From positions 620,001 through 684,000 of the forward strand of contig UGGN01000001.1 in NCBI GenBank assembly GCA_900450455.1: a stretch of 64,000 nt of DNA, given 5' to 3'. The stretch is from [Eubacterium] infirmum (GTDB lineage Bacteria > Bacillota > Clostridia > Peptostreptococcales > Anaerovoracaceae). The notes beneath the pieces were generated by a model, which worked only from the letters and a program-made list of their open reading frames with translations, was not told the origin of the DNA and made no database searches. Shown here in pieces: positions 35,906 to 45,624 of this stretch (within the stretch, counting starts at the first letter, position 1; every line of letters starts with the position of its first letter). Made by a program: the position numbers and the translations under genes.

Positions 35906-36945
35906 TGAAAAAAGGTTTATTGGGTAAGTTCAAAGCTTTTAAGAAGAAGAAAAGTGCCGATGTCGGTGACGTAGCACTTGAAACCCTTGATGAAAACAAA
36001 AGAGATGACATTGACGGAGACGCTGAGGAATCGGTAGAAACTGAGGAAACTTCAGAGCCGGAACCTGCTGATGAAGAGAGTTATGAGCCTGAAATTGAAG
36101 CCGGGGATAATGCAATTGAGAATGTCGCAAACGGGAAAGCTCAGCTTACTTCAGAAGAAGAACTCGACGAAGAAATCTATCGTAGAATCGCTCTAAAGCA
36201 TGTAGAAAGGCAGCGCAGAAAGCACAGAAAAAAACACTACTTTCTGAGGTTTGTCGTGCTACTATGTATAGGAACAGGCGTATTTCTATTTTTAAAATCA
36301 AGTTATTTCAACATAAAGAGTTTTTCTGTTGAGGGTAACAGCTACTATACAGATGCCGAGATTATTTCTATGGCAAAGGCGAAGAAGGGCGTCAATTTGA
36401 TCTTTGATGCGGGTCTTTCGGACATCAAAAATAACCTTAAGGACAACCCTTATTTTGAGGACATATATGTGAAGAGAAGCCTTCCCGATAAGCTTGTTAT
36501 AAGCATAAAGGAAAGAAGGCAGACTGCGGCCATAGTATACGGCGAAAGCTTTATTGTAATAGATGAAAACGGCATCGTTTTGAGAAAGGCGACTGTCGAT
36601 CCGCAGGTAACACTTTTGACGGGTTTGACAATAAGCAAGATGAATATTGGAGAAAAAGTCGAGGTAGAGGAGGCCGATGCGCTGAAGATGACGCTGAGGA
36701 TGCTTTCTGCAATGAATAAGGGGGATCTATTCTTCAAAAAAATCAATGTATCAAAGGTTCTCATAAGGGCGTATATTTATGATACTCTTTCGGTCAAAGG
36801 AACGCCGAAGGAATTGATGCAAACCATTCAAAGAGGTGAACTTCAGAAGGTAGTAAACAACCTCTTTAACGATAAGATAAACAGAGGAACTATCAAGGTT
36901 GGAGGCAGTGATTACATGTCCTTCACACCGGAAATTGACGCTTAG
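35905..36945 (+). CDS. ftsQ: Cell-division protein FtsQ/DivIB
   Basis: 346 residues. A long acidic cytoplasmic tail (about residues 20-90, mostly Glu and Asp) is unusual in length. A basic stretch (RRKHRKKHYFLR) and one membrane helix (FVVLLCIGTGVFLFL) follow, then a POTRA domain (FNIKSFSVEGNSYYTDAEII) and the DivIB beta domain. It joins FtsL and the division PBP in the septal complex. It starts on the last base of the murG stop. Confidence 0.85.
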   Translation: MKKGLLGKFKAFKKKKSADVGDVALETLDENKRDDIDGDAEESVETEETSEPEPADEESYEPEIEAGDNAIENVANGKAQLTSEEELDEEIYRRIALKHVERQRRKHRKKHYFLRFVVLLCIGTGVFLFLKSSYFNIKSFSVEGNSYYTDAEIISMAKAKKGVNLIFDAGLSDIKNNLKDNPYFEDIYVKRSLPDKLVISIKERRQTAAIVYGESFIVIDENGIVLRKATVDPQVTLLTGLTISKMNIGEKVEVEEADALKMTLRMLSAMNKGDLFFKKINVSKVLIRAYIYDTLSVKGTPKELMQTIQRGELQKVVNNLFNDKINRGTIKVGGSDYMSFTPEIDA

Positions 36946-37007
36946 AAAAATATTTACATAAATTTACTCTTCTGTCAAAGAAAAAGAGTGCAAAAGAGTG
37001 GCGTATA

Positions 37008-37016
37008 TGGTAAAAT
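37008..37016 (+). promoter_or_regulatory. Candidate extended -10 promoter before ftsZ
   Basis: TGGTAAAAT, an extended -10, about 34 bp before the ftsZ start, in the 104-bp gap after ftsQ. The -35 at 17 bp (GTGCAA) is poor. A separate ftsZ promoter would be normal. Confidence 0.3.
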
Positions 37017-37049
37017 TAGGGTATATTTGCAAGGTAAGGAGGCATTGAG

Positions 37050-38183
37050 ATGCTGCAGTTCGAAACGGAAAAGGATAATTCCGCTGTAATTAAGGTAATT
37101 GGAGTCGGTGGCGGCGGTTGTAATGCTGTTAATCGTATGATAGAAGCAGGGTTAAGAGGAGTCCAGTTCGTAGCCATAAACACAGATAGGCAAGCGCTGA
37201 ATAAATGCTCTGCTGAGAACAAAATCCAGATAGGTGAGAAGCTCACGAGAGGTCTCGGTGCAGGAGGAAATCCAAGAATGGGTCAGGAGTCTGCACAGGA
37301 GACAATTGATGCTATTTCAAACGCTGTAGAAGGTGCCGATATGGTATTTATCACAGCCGGTATGGGTGGCGGAACAGGAACCGGTGCTGCGCCTATTATT
37401 GCTAAGGTTTCCAAGGATATGGGAATACTTACAGTTGCAGTTGTAACCAAGCCTTTTACCTTTGAGGGACGCAAGAGAATGAGACAGGCTGAGCAGGGAT
37501 TGGGATACCTGAAGGAGTTCGTAGACTCTCTGGTAGTTGTTCCTAATGATAAGCTGCTCGACATAAGCGATAAGAGCACAACAATGATTGAGGCTTTCGG
37601 AAAGGCAGATGATGTACTTCGTCAGGGTGTTCAGGGAATTACGGATATCATCTCCGACTTCGCTATAATCAACACAGACTTTGCTGACGTTAAGTCCGTT
37701 ATGACAGACAGAGGCGTAGCCCACATGGGTGTTGGTCACGGTAACGGTGAGAACAGAGCTGTTGAGGCGGTTACGCAGGCTATAGAGAGCCCGCTTCTTG
37801 AGACGACAATTTCAGGTGCCGGTGCAGTTCTTCTTTACATCGCCGGTAGGGAGAACCTCGGAATGCTCGAAATAAACGAGATGACATCGATGGTTCAGGA
37901 AAAGGTGGACGAGGATGCAATCTTCATCTTCGGTGCTGCTGTTATCGACGATATGGAAGACGAACTCTCGATTACGGTGATTGCGACAGGCTTTGATGAG
38001 AGCCAGGATAAGGTTGACTTCAGACCGGCAAGTAACACCGTAGGTCTTGATGAAAAGCGCGTTACAACAGAAGAGGGACTCACAGGAAGAGAAGTAAGTC
38101 TTGGAGATATCTTTGAGAGAGGCCCATCTGTGGACGAAGAAGAGGATTCGATATTTGGAATTCCGTCTTTTCTCAAGAAATAG
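37050..38183 (+). CDS. ftsZ: Cell-division GTPase FtsZ
   Basis: 377 residues. Tubulin signature [21 protein letters not shown]-terminal [16 protein letters not shown] and T7-loop region [12 protein letters not shown] divergent C-terminal linker ends in the conserved tail peptide [10 protein letters not shown], which normally binds FtsA, SepF or ZapA partners. FtsA is not encoded in this cluster. AAGGAGG precedes the ATG, and a strong terminator follows 12 nt after the stop. Confidence 0.97.
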   Translation: MLQFETEKDNSAVIKVIGVGGGGCNAVNRMIEAGLRGVQFVAINTDRQALNKCSAENKIQIGEKLTRGLGAGGNPRMGQESAQETIDAISNAVEGADMVFITAGMGGGTGTGAAPIIAKVSKDMGILTVAVVTKPFTFEGRKRMRQAEQGLGYLKEFVDSLVVVPNDKLLDISDKSTTMIEAFGKADDVLRQGVQGITDIISDFAIINTDFADVKSVMTDRGVAHMGVGHGNGENRAVEAVTQAIESPLLETTISGAGAVLLYIAGRENLGMLEINEMTSMVQEKVDEDAIFIFGAAVIDDMEDELSITVIATGFDESQDKVDFRPASNTVGLDEKRVTTEEGLTGREVSLGDIFERGPSVDEEEDSIFGIPSFLKK

Positions 38184-38194
38184 AAAAAGTATAT

Positions 38195-38217
38195 AAAGCC
38201 GGCCTTGCCGGCTTTTT
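38195..38217 (+). terminator. Terminator after ftsZ
   Basis: AAAGCCGG and CCGGCTTT pair around a CCTTG loop, followed by TTTTT. It closes the dcw operon. Confidence 0.9.
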
Positions 38218-38235
38218 CGTGATTTAAGGATAATT

Positions 38236-39141
38236 ATGTCAAACTATATAGAATCGCCGGATAACCAAAGGTTTAAGGCGTGGCTGAAGCTTCTCAGACA
38301 TAAATATAGAGAGAGGCAACAGGAATATTTAATAGAGGGCAGCAATATTCTGAGAGATGCTCTCGGAGCAAATGCAGAGATTAAGGAACTTCTCATCTGT
38401 TACAGAGATAAGAATGGCTATAATCTAAGCTCGTATGTTTCTCCGGAGATGGCGGAGGCTCTGCAAGAGGCCGGAGTTAAGGTTTTTTTTCTAAGCGAAG
38501 CTCTATTTGACAGGCTTCAGGATACTGAGAACGGACGAGATATAATTGCGGTAGTGAAGATGCAAGGTTTTGAGAACTTTGATGATGTTAGGGCATTTCA
38601 TGAAAAGCATAATGATTTGGTCGGGCATTGCGATACAGATGAGCATACAAGTGGCATATGTCAAGGTTCAAATGAGAGAAGTAGGAACGTCATCGTACTG
38701 GATAGGCTTCAGGACCCGGGCAATATCGGAACTATAATTCGTACCTGCGATGGGTCAGGATTCATGGCTGTAATAGTTATGAAGGGAACGGCAGATGTAT
38801 ATTCCTCCAAGGTCATAAGGTCTGCTGCGGGCTCGCTTTTCAGGGTTCCTATCATCAGGCTAGATAGCAATGAGGAACTTTTAAGACTCGTGAGGGATAA
38901 TAAGCTCTCGCTTGTAGCGACCGGTTTTGATACGGATAACTACTACTTTGATGAGAAGCTAGATAGCGATATAGCCCTCGTCATCGGAAACGAGGGAGGC
39001 GGAATTTCCAAGGAAATATTTGATGCCGCAGACAGAATTGTGAAGATACCGATGTTCGGAGAGATAGATTCTCTCAATGCAGCAGTATCTGCAGGAATAA
39101 TCATGTACGAGAGCATGAGACAGAGAAAACAGGCTGAATAA
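38236..39141 (+). CDS. TrmH-family RNA 2'-O-methyltransferase
   Basis: 301 residues. An N-terminal substrate-binding domain (SPDNQRFKAWLKLLRHKYRE, then EYLIEGSNILRDAL) and a C-terminal SPOUT domain with the three motifs: LDRLQDPGNIGTIIRTCDGS, GNEGGGISKEI and PMFGEIDSLNAAVSAGI. Between the domains lies an unusual ~25-residue Cys/His-containing linker (residues ~130-152). The target (23S rRNA or tRNA) is not decided by sequence. It lies directly upstream of pheS. Confidence 0.9.
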   Translation: MSNYIESPDNQRFKAWLKLLRHKYRERQQEYLIEGSNILRDALGANAEIKELLICYRDKNGYNLSSYVSPEMAEALQEAGVKVFFLSEALFDRLQDTENGRDIIAVVKMQGFENFDDVRAFHEKHNDLVGHCDTDEHTSGICQGSNERSRNVIVLDRLQDPGNIGTIIRTCDGSGFMAVIVMKGTADVYSSKVIRSAAGSLFRVPIIRLDSNEELLRLVRDNKLSLVATGFDTDNYYFDEKLDSDIALVIGNEGGGISKEIFDAADRIVKIPMFGEIDSLNAAVSAGIIMYESMRQRKQAE

Positions 39142-39174
39142 TCAGCATAATAAATTATGAAAGAGGTTTAAACT

Positions 39175-40197
39175 ATGCAGGAAAGACTAAAGAAAATGCT
39201 CGAAGAAGCGCGTGAGCAGCTTAGCGCTGCAAACACAGAAAAAGAAGCTGAGGAGATCAGAATTCGATTTTTGGGCAAAAAAGGTCAAATAACAGAAGTA
39301 CTGCGTTCGATGGGCAAGCTTGCTCCGGAGGAGAAGAAGGAGCTCGGTAAGGCTGCAAACGAAGTAAAAGAGAAGATAGCTGCTGCACTCGAGGAGAGGG
39401 CAAATGCAATCAAAGAGAGAGTTAAGCTTGAGAAGCTTGCGGCTGAGACTATAGATGTGACCGAGCCGGGCGTAAAGGAGAAAATCGGCGTTAAGCACCC
39501 TATAACTCAAGTTATAGATGAAATTACTGATATCTTCCGCAGCATGGGATATTCGGTTTACGAGGGTCCTGATATAGACACTGTATTTAATACATTTGAT
39601 GGATTGAATGCACCGGCAACACACCCGGCAAGGGATATGAGCGACACCTTCTACATAAGTAAGGATATCGTTATCAGACCTCATACATCTTCGGCAGAGA
39701 TAAGAGCTGAGAAGGAACTCTCGCCTCCATATATGATCGTTATTCCGGGAAGATGTTACAGATGTGATACACCGGATGCAACTCATTCACACACATTCCA
39801 CCAGATAGAGATGATGGTTGTCGGAGAGGACATCACCATGGCGGATCTTAAGGGTACGCTGGACCTTATGGCGAAGAAACTTTTCGGTCCAAAGACCATG
39901 ACCAAGTTCAGACCTCACCATTTTCCATTTACAGAACCAAGTGCTGAAATGGACGTATCCTGTTTTAAGTGTGGAGGTAAGGGTTGTAATGTCTGCAAGG
40001 GAAGTGGTTGGATTGAAATCCTCGGTTGCGGTATGACACATCCGCATGTACACGAAGCCGGCGGCATTGACACGAACAAGTATACAGGCTTTGCTGTAGG
40101 AATGGGCGTGGAGAGAATTGCCATGCTGAAGTACGGAATTGACGATATTAGATTGCTCTATGAGAACGATACAAGATTCATCGAGCAGTTCAAATAG
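39175..40197 (+). CDS. pheS: Phenylalanyl-tRNA synthetase alpha subunit
   Basis: 340 residues. N-terminal coiled coil, then the class II core with motif 2-type TFHQIEMMVVGEDI, FRPHHFPFTEPSAEMDV, PATHPARDMSDTFY and the motif 3 end GFAVGMGVERIAMLKYGI. It also carries CFKCGGKGCNVCKGSGW, a four-cysteine, zinc-ribbon-like variant of the region before the GCGMTHP motif. The alpha subunit contains the active site of the alpha2-beta2 enzyme. Confidence 0.95.
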   Translation: MQERLKKMLEEAREQLSAANTEKEAEEIRIRFLGKKGQITEVLRSMGKLAPEEKKELGKAANEVKEKIAAALEERANAIKERVKLEKLAAETIDVTEPGVKEKIGVKHPITQVIDEITDIFRSMGYSVYEGPDIDTVFNTFDGLNAPATHPARDMSDTFYISKDIVIRPHTSSAEIRAEKELSPPYMIVIPGRCYRCDTPDATHSHTFHQIEMMVVGEDITMADLKGTLDLMAKKLFGPKTMTKFRPHHFPFTEPSAEMDVSCFKCGGKGCNVCKGSGWIEILGCGMTHPHVHEAGGIDTNKYTGFAVGMGVERIAMLKYGIDDIRLLYENDTRFIEQFK

Positions 40198-40206
40198 GAG
40201 GCGCAA

Positions 40207-42660
40207 ATGCTAGTTTCAATAGATTGGATAAAAGATTATGTTAAGCTCGACAAGTGGCCGACAGATAAGGAGTTCTGTGACCGCATGATCATGAGCGGAT
40301 CAAATATAGAAACAATCTCATACCTGGGCGAGGGCATTGAAAATGTCAAGATTGCCAAGGTTTTGAGCATAGAAAAGCACCCGGATGCCGATAAACTTGT
40401 AGTTTGTCAAATGGATTTAGGCAAGCTCGGAAAGCTACAGATTGTAACAGGTGCAAGCAACCTCTATGTTGGGGCTTATGTACCGGTTGCAATCGACGGA
40501 AGCGTGGTTCCCGGTCCTCTTCACGGACAGCCAAAGCAGGAAGGTGGCGTTAAGATAAGTGCAGGAGAGCTCAGAGGGATTAAGTCCGACGGCATGATGT
40601 GTGGCCCACAGGAACTGGGAATAGCTGATAAGTGTGCACCATTTATATCGAAGGACGGAATCTGGCTGCTTGCAGGTGACTACGAGGATAAGCTCGGAGA
40701 AAATATCGATGATGTCCTTGGACTTAAGGATGGAGTTATAGATTTCGAGATAACACCGAATAGACCTGATTGTCTTTCGATGATAGGAATGGCTAGAGAG
40801 GCAGCAGCAACTTTCGGAGGGAAACTCGTATATCCTAAGACAGATTGCAATACCTTGACGGAAAAGTCATCGGATTATATCGATGTTGAAGTTAAGAGTG
40901 AGCTTTGCAAACGCTATACAGCAAGAGTAATTAAAGACGTAAAGATAGCGCAGTCGCCATGGTGGCTTCAGAAGAAGCTGATTGCAGCGGGGATGAGACC
41001 TATAAACAACATCGTTGACATAACAAATTTTGTAATGATGGAGTACGGTCAGCCGCTACATGCTTTTGATATCAGAAGTCTGGCAGGCGGAAAGATTGAG
41101 GTAGATGTAGCAGAAAATGGATCGAAGTTCACAACGCTTGATGGAGTGGAGAGAACTTTCGATGACAACATGCTAATGATAAACGATGCAAATGGGCCGG
41201 TAGCTGTTGCGGGTGTTATGGGAGGGCTTGATTCGGAAATCAAGCCGGATACTGAGACTGTGGTTCTTGAGTCTGCTAATTTTGTCGGATCTTCAGTAAG
41301 ACAGACTTCCAAGAAGCTAGGGCTTAGAACTGAGGCTTCCGGAAGATATGAAAAGGGGATAGACCCTAATCTTTGTGAGATTGCGGCTGACAGAGTATGC
41401 GCTTTAATTGATGAGCTTGGCTATGGCAAAGTGTTAGACGGGTCAGTTGATATATACAAGAGTCCTGAGCATCCGAAGGTAGTGAGCGCCAGAGTTAGCA
41501 GAATCAACAAGGTTCTTGGAACGAATATATCCAGAGATGAGATGGTAGCTATACTTGAGTCCCTGGAGATGAAAGTTCAGGGATCCGGAGACGATATGAT
41601 AGTCACAGCACCGACCGTTCGTCAGGACATACTACAGGAAGTTGATTTCGTTGAGGAAATTGCAAGAATGTATGGATACGATAAGCTTCCAAACACTCTT
41701 CCAAAGCTGGATGTCAAGGCTGAGAACAGCTTGAGCTGGGAGACGAGAAGAAAGCTTAGAGAACTTCTTTGTGCAATGGGAGCTGACGAGATTCAGACCT
41801 TCTCATTCATCAATCAGAAAATCTTTGATGCTTGTAGAATAGATGAGGAATCATGGGAGAGAGATACTGTAGATATCATCAATCCTATGGGAGAAGATAC
41901 GGCTGCTATGAGAACTATACTTACACCGGGTATGCTCGATGTTTTGGCAAGGAATTATAGCAGAAGCGTAGATGCGGTTAGGGCTTTCGAAATAGGCAAG
42001 GTTTTTAGCAAGAACTATATACAGCCTGAGGGACTTCCGGATGAATCCTATGACCTTTCAATCGGAATTTACGGCAAGGACGAGAGCTTCTTCACTCTCA
42101 AGGGAATGATAGAGTGTATGTTCGATATGATGGGTATCAAGGATGTAAGCTATATCGCAGAGCCTGAGTATGGAGTTTACCATCCGGGCAGATGTGCAAG
42201 AGTTGTCAAGGTGACAGACAAGGGTGAGGAAGTTGAGCTTGGAATAATGGGCGAGATACATCCTGATGTTGCCTCTAACTACGGTATCGGCGACAAGGTT
42301 TACTGCGGAGAGTTCTTCACAGATAGATTGATTGAGTTCTCGAGCAGAGAAATTCAGTATGCAAAGCCGCCTAAGTATCCGTCGACATCAAGAGATATCG
42401 CTATGGTAGTGGACGAGAGCACAGCAGTTGCAGATATAGAGAAGGTAATTAAGGAAGCGGGCACTGAGATTCTGAGAGGTGTAAAGTTATTTGATATTTA
42501 CCGAGGAATACAGGTAGGAAAAGGCAAGAAGAGTGTCGCATACAGTTTGACATATAGGCACGACGACAGAACCCTTACCGATGTTGAGACAGAAGAAGCG
42601 CACGCAAAGGTCGTAGAAGCACTAAAGAATAATCTGGGTGCGAGCATCAGAGATAATTAG
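40207..42660 (+). CDS. pheT: Phenylalanyl-tRNA synthetase beta subunit
   Basis: 817 residues, full bacterial length: an EMAP/tRNA-binding domain near the N-terminus (IEKHPDADKLVVCQMDLG), B3/4 editing domain, B5 domain (INPMGEDTAAMRTILTPGML in the core that follows) and a C-terminal ferredoxin-like anticodon-binding domain (YPSTSRDIAMVVDESTAV). It starts 9 nt after pheS. No T-box leader precedes either gene. Confidence 0.95.
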   Translation: MLVSIDWIKDYVKLDKWPTDKEFCDRMIMSGSNIETISYLGEGIENVKIAKVLSIEKHPDADKLVVCQMDLGKLGKLQIVTGASNLYVGAYVPVAIDGSVVPGPLHGQPKQEGGVKISAGELRGIKSDGMMCGPQELGIADKCAPFISKDGIWLLAGDYEDKLGENIDDVLGLKDGVIDFEITPNRPDCLSMIGMAREAAATFGGKLVYPKTDCNTLTEKSSDYIDVEVKSELCKRYTARVIKDVKIAQSPWWLQKKLIAAGMRPINNIVDITNFVMMEYGQPLHAFDIRSLAGGKIEVDVAENGSKFTTLDGVERTFDDNMLMINDANGPVAVAGVMGGLDSEIKPDTETVVLESANFVGSSVRQTSKKLGLRTEASGRYEKGIDPNLCEIAADRVCALIDELGYGKVLDGSVDIYKSPEHPKVVSARVSRINKVLGTNISRDEMVAILESLEMKVQGSGDDMIVTAPTVRQDILQEVDFVEEIARMYGYDKLPNTLPKLDVKAENSLSWETRRKLRELLCAMGADEIQTFSFINQKIFDACRIDEESWERDTVDIINPMGEDTAAMRTILTPGMLDVLARNYSRSVDAVRAFEIGKVFSKNYIQPEGLPDESYDLSIGIYGKDESFFTLKGMIECMFDMMGIKDVSYIAEPEYGVYHPGRCARVVKVTDKGEEVELGIMGEIHPDVASNYGIGDKVYCGEFFTDRLIEFSSREIQYAKPPKYPSTSRDIAMVVDESTAVADIEKVIKEAGTEILRGVKLFDIYRGIQVGKGKKSVAYSLTYRHDDRTLTDVETEEAHAKVVEALKNNLGASIRDN

Positions 42661-42690
42661 TAATTCTGAGTTCTGCCCGAGGAGGTCAAA

Positions 42691-43152
42691 ATGAGCAAGG
42701 TAGATGTAAAAATTTATAATCAGGTTTATACGATTGCCGGAGACTACAGTGAAGAGGTTATCCGGAAAATCGCCGAGCACGTTGATGAGCAGATGAATAT
42801 CATCGGCAAGGCATGTCTTGACAACACAAATGGCTCAGTGGCACTTCTTGCAGCCGTAAACATTACGGAAGAGCTTATGCTCGCAAGGGATGAAGTAGAA
42901 AGACTTGGGGCTGACAACGAGAAACTCAAAGAGGAGATGAAGTACTACATGCAGATGTGGGAACAGTCAAAGAAGAGCTCACAGAACAACAAGGAGAACG
43001 TGAGCGAACTCCAAGGTAGAATCAAAGACGATGCGGCGAGGATGAAAGAGTTGCGTGATAAGTGCAGTGAGTATGAAAACAGTTTCTTCGATCTTCAGAT
43101 GGAGAATATCAAGCTCAAGAACGAACTCGATAAACTTAAGGCGAAGAGATGA
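42691..43152 (+). CDS. zapA: Cell-division protein ZapA
   Basis: 153 residues. N-terminal ZapA fold (VDVKIYNQVYTIAGDYSEE, then VDEQMNIIGKACL and VALLAAVNITEEL) and a long C-terminal coiled coil, longer than in the E. coli protein. ZapA cross-links FtsZ filaments. The stop overlaps the mutS2 start by 4 nt. Confidence 0.85.
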   Translation: MSKVDVKIYNQVYTIAGDYSEEVIRKIAEHVDEQMNIIGKACLDNTNGSVALLAAVNITEELMLARDEVERLGADNEKLKEEMKYYMQMWEQSKKSSQNNKENVSELQGRIKDDAARMKELRDKCSEYENSFFDLQMENIKLKNELDKLKAKR

Positions 43153-45539
43153 ATCAAAAGGCGCTGGAAACATTAGAATACAAAAAAATAATTGCGCAAT
43201 TAAAGCGTGAGATGGGATCTGCCGCATCTGCAAAACTAGCGGATGAACTGACTCCTCTTACAAGTGAAAAAATAATCAAAGAGGAACTAAGGTCGACCAC
43301 GGAAGCGGTTGACCTTATTATGCGTAAAGGAACGCTTCCTACAGGAGGACTTTATGATATTCGTGAGGCACTTTTGCTGGCAAAAAAAGGCGGCTCTCTG
43401 ACCATGCGGCAGCTCCTTGAGGTGCAAAATGTGCTTGCGATAAGCTCTGAGGTTGTTGCTTTTATGCACGATGATGCGCTTCCGGAGGTGAGGCACATAG
43501 GCGAGATGGTTGATCTTATCGTCGAGTTTACTGCACTTGAGAAGGAGATTTCAAGGTGCATTTTGACTGAGGATGAGATGGCCGATAATGCATCGCCAAA
43601 GCTCAAGGATATTAGGAGAAGCATACACCGGCAAAATCAGGCGATAAAGGATAAGCTCACGAGAATTATTACTTCCTCAAGCAACAAGACATATCTTCAG
43701 GATGCAATTGTGACTATAAGGGACGGAAGGTATGTAATCCCGGTCAAGCAGGAGTACCGCTCCTTCTTTCCGGGCATGGTGCACGACCAGTCAAAGGGTG
43801 GTGCGACCCTGTTCATAGAGCCTCAGGGAGTTGTCGAGTCGAACAATAAACTGCGTGAGCTTGAGGCGGAAGAACAGCTGGAGATTGCTAGAATTCTGAC
43901 GGAGCTCAGTTCTAGAGTTGCGGAACACTACAGGGAGATAAGAAGCAATTTGGAGCTTCTAACAAAACTGGATTTTATTATGGCAAAGGGAAAGCTTTCA
44001 TGTAAGATGCATGCAAGTGAGCCTAAGATAGATGCGGATGGGGAACTGAGACTCTTATCGGCTAGACACCCTTTGATAGAATATAAGAAGGCGGTTCCCG
44101 TTGACATCAGAATAGGTGGAGACTATAGAACACTGATAATTACAGGGCCTAACACGGGCGGCAAGACCGTAAGTCTAAAGACTGCGGGACTTCTTGTGAT
44201 GATGGCGCAGAGCGGACTACATATTCCGGCATCGCATGCGAGCACTCTGCCGGTTTTTGGAGATGTATTTGCTGACATAGGTGACGAGCAGAGCATAGAG
44301 CAAAGCCTTTCAACATTTTCTTCGCACATGAAGAATATAGTAAGCATCATAGATAAGGCGAGTTACGATAGTCTTGTTCTCGTGGATGAGCTCGGTGCAG
44401 GAACAGACCCGACTGAGGGTGCGGCACTTGCGATAGCGATACTTGAGCGCTTCTACGATAGCGGTGCTTTGACCATGGCGACGACTCACTATAATGAACT
44501 CAAAAAGTATGCACTTGCAACGAGTGGCGTTGAAAATGCCGCGATGGAGTTTGATGTAGAGACTCTGACACCGACATATAGGCTTTTGATAGGCGTGCCG
44601 GGAAAGTCAAATGCCTTTGAGATATCAAAGAAGCTAGGACTTTCTGAGTCCGTAATTGAAAGAGCATCTGAACATATCAAACATGGCGATATGGAGTTTG
44701 AGAATGTCATAAGCTCTATTGAGGACGATAAGCGTAAGGCTGCTGCCGATAGACTGGATGCAGAGGAAATGCGTGATGAGATAGAGGAAAGACTGAGAAA
44801 GCTTGAAGAAAAGGAAAAGGCTATTAGCGAAAAGCGTGCAGATATAATAGCTGAGGCAAAGCGCGAGGCTAGGGACCTTTTGAGGGAGACAAAGAGTGCT
44901 GTCAAGGACGTGCAAAAAGACCTGAGGAAACTTCAGAAGTCAGGAGCTCACACAAATGGCTTTAACACCGGTGCTTTAGAAAAGAGCAGGCGTAAACTGA
45001 ACGAGGCTGAGAATCTGGTTTCCGAGAAGGTAGTAAAGCAAGTGAACAGCGAGCCGGTTTCTGCAGATACGCTCAAGATTGGAGATAGGGTTAAGCTTTT
45101 GACTCTTGGACAGAATGGAACTATTTTGAGTTTGCCGGACGAAAAGGGAAATTTGATGGTAAACATCGGAGTCCTCAAGGTAAAGGCTAGACTTGAAGAC
45201 CTGATGCTTATAAACGAGGGCAAGGACAGAAAGCCGCAGGCTAAGAGCTCGAGCAAGTACGGTTCACTTTTTAGAACAAAGTCATCGAGCGTTTCTGCAA
45301 GCATCAATGTCATGGGGAAGAATCTGGACGATGCACTTGCCGATGTGGAAAAGTATCTGGACGATGTCTACATGGCGGGTCTGGATATGGTCTCTATAAT
45401 CCACGGCAGGGGTGGAGGAATACTCAAGGACGGAATCAGGCAGATGTTGAAGCGTAAGAAGTACGTCGATTCTTTCGGTGCCGCTTCATATAATGATGGC
45501 GGGGAAGGCGTAACTGTAGTGCGCATGAAGAAGAAATAG
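43149..45539 (+). CDS. mutS2: Endonuclease MutS2
   Basis: 796 residues. Core ATPase with Walker A ITGPNTGGKTVSLKT and the Walker B/signature LVLVDELGAGTDPTEGAALA, lacking the MutS mismatch-recognition domain I. A long coiled coil and a KOW-like segment follow, and a C-terminal Smr nuclease domain (LDMVSIIHGRGGGILKDGIR). MutS2 suppresses recombination and, in some Firmicutes, acts on stalled ribosomes. A ZapA-MutS2 pairing is common in Bacillota. Confidence 0.93.
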   Translation: MNQKALETLEYKKIIAQLKREMGSAASAKLADELTPLTSEKIIKEELRSTTEAVDLIMRKGTLPTGGLYDIREALLLAKKGGSLTMRQLLEVQNVLAISSEVVAFMHDDALPEVRHIGEMVDLIVEFTALEKEISRCILTEDEMADNASPKLKDIRRSIHRQNQAIKDKLTRIITSSSNKTYLQDAIVTIRDGRYVIPVKQEYRSFFPGMVHDQSKGGATLFIEPQGVVESNNKLRELEAEEQLEIARILTELSSRVAEHYREIRSNLELLTKLDFIMAKGKLSCKMHASEPKIDADGELRLLSARHPLIEYKKAVPVDIRIGGDYRTLIITGPNTGGKTVSLKTAGLLVMMAQSGLHIPASHASTLPVFGDVFADIGDEQSIEQSLSTFSSHMKNIVSIIDKASYDSLVLVDELGAGTDPTEGAALAIAILERFYDSGALTMATTHYNELKKYALATSGVENAAMEFDVETLTPTYRLLIGVPGKSNAFEISKKLGLSESVIERASEHIKHGDMEFENVISSIEDDKRKAAADRLDAEEMRDEIEERLRKLEEKEKAISEKRADIIAEAKREARDLLRETKSAVKDVQKDLRKLQKSGAHTNGFNTGALEKSRRKLNEAENLVSEKVVKQVNSEPVSADTLKIGDRVKLLTLGQNGTILSLPDEKGNLMVNIGVLKVKARLEDLMLINEGKDRKPQAKSSSKYGSLFRTKSSSVSASINVMGKNLDDALADVEKYLDDVYMAGLDMVSIIHGRGGGILKDGIRQMLKRKKYVDSFGAASYNDGGEGVTVVRMKKK

Positions 45540-45540
45540 A

Positions 45541-45585
45541 CACGTTGGCTTGCTGAGATGTAAAGGCTTTGTATCAGACTAACGT
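45541..45585 (+). other. Weak stem-loop before argS
   Basis: CACGTT at 45541 pairs with AACGTG at 45580-45585 around a longer region containing GCTGAG and ATCAG-like partial pairs. It has no T-box or terminator, so it could be a small leader or chance. It lies in the 85-bp mutS2-argS gap. Confidence 0.2.
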
Positions 45586-45624
45586 GGGAATATAAATGAT
45601 ATTAGTGAAATATTGAGGTGTAAA

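Noticed and set aside
39187..39786. A 199-codon minus-strand frame opposite pheS
   Set aside because: It lies wholly inside a highly conserved gene on the other strand and encodes no recognisable protein.
45541..45624. A T-box riboswitch before argS
   Set aside because: The gap is only 85 bp and has neither the T-box sequence nor a terminator/antiterminator pair.
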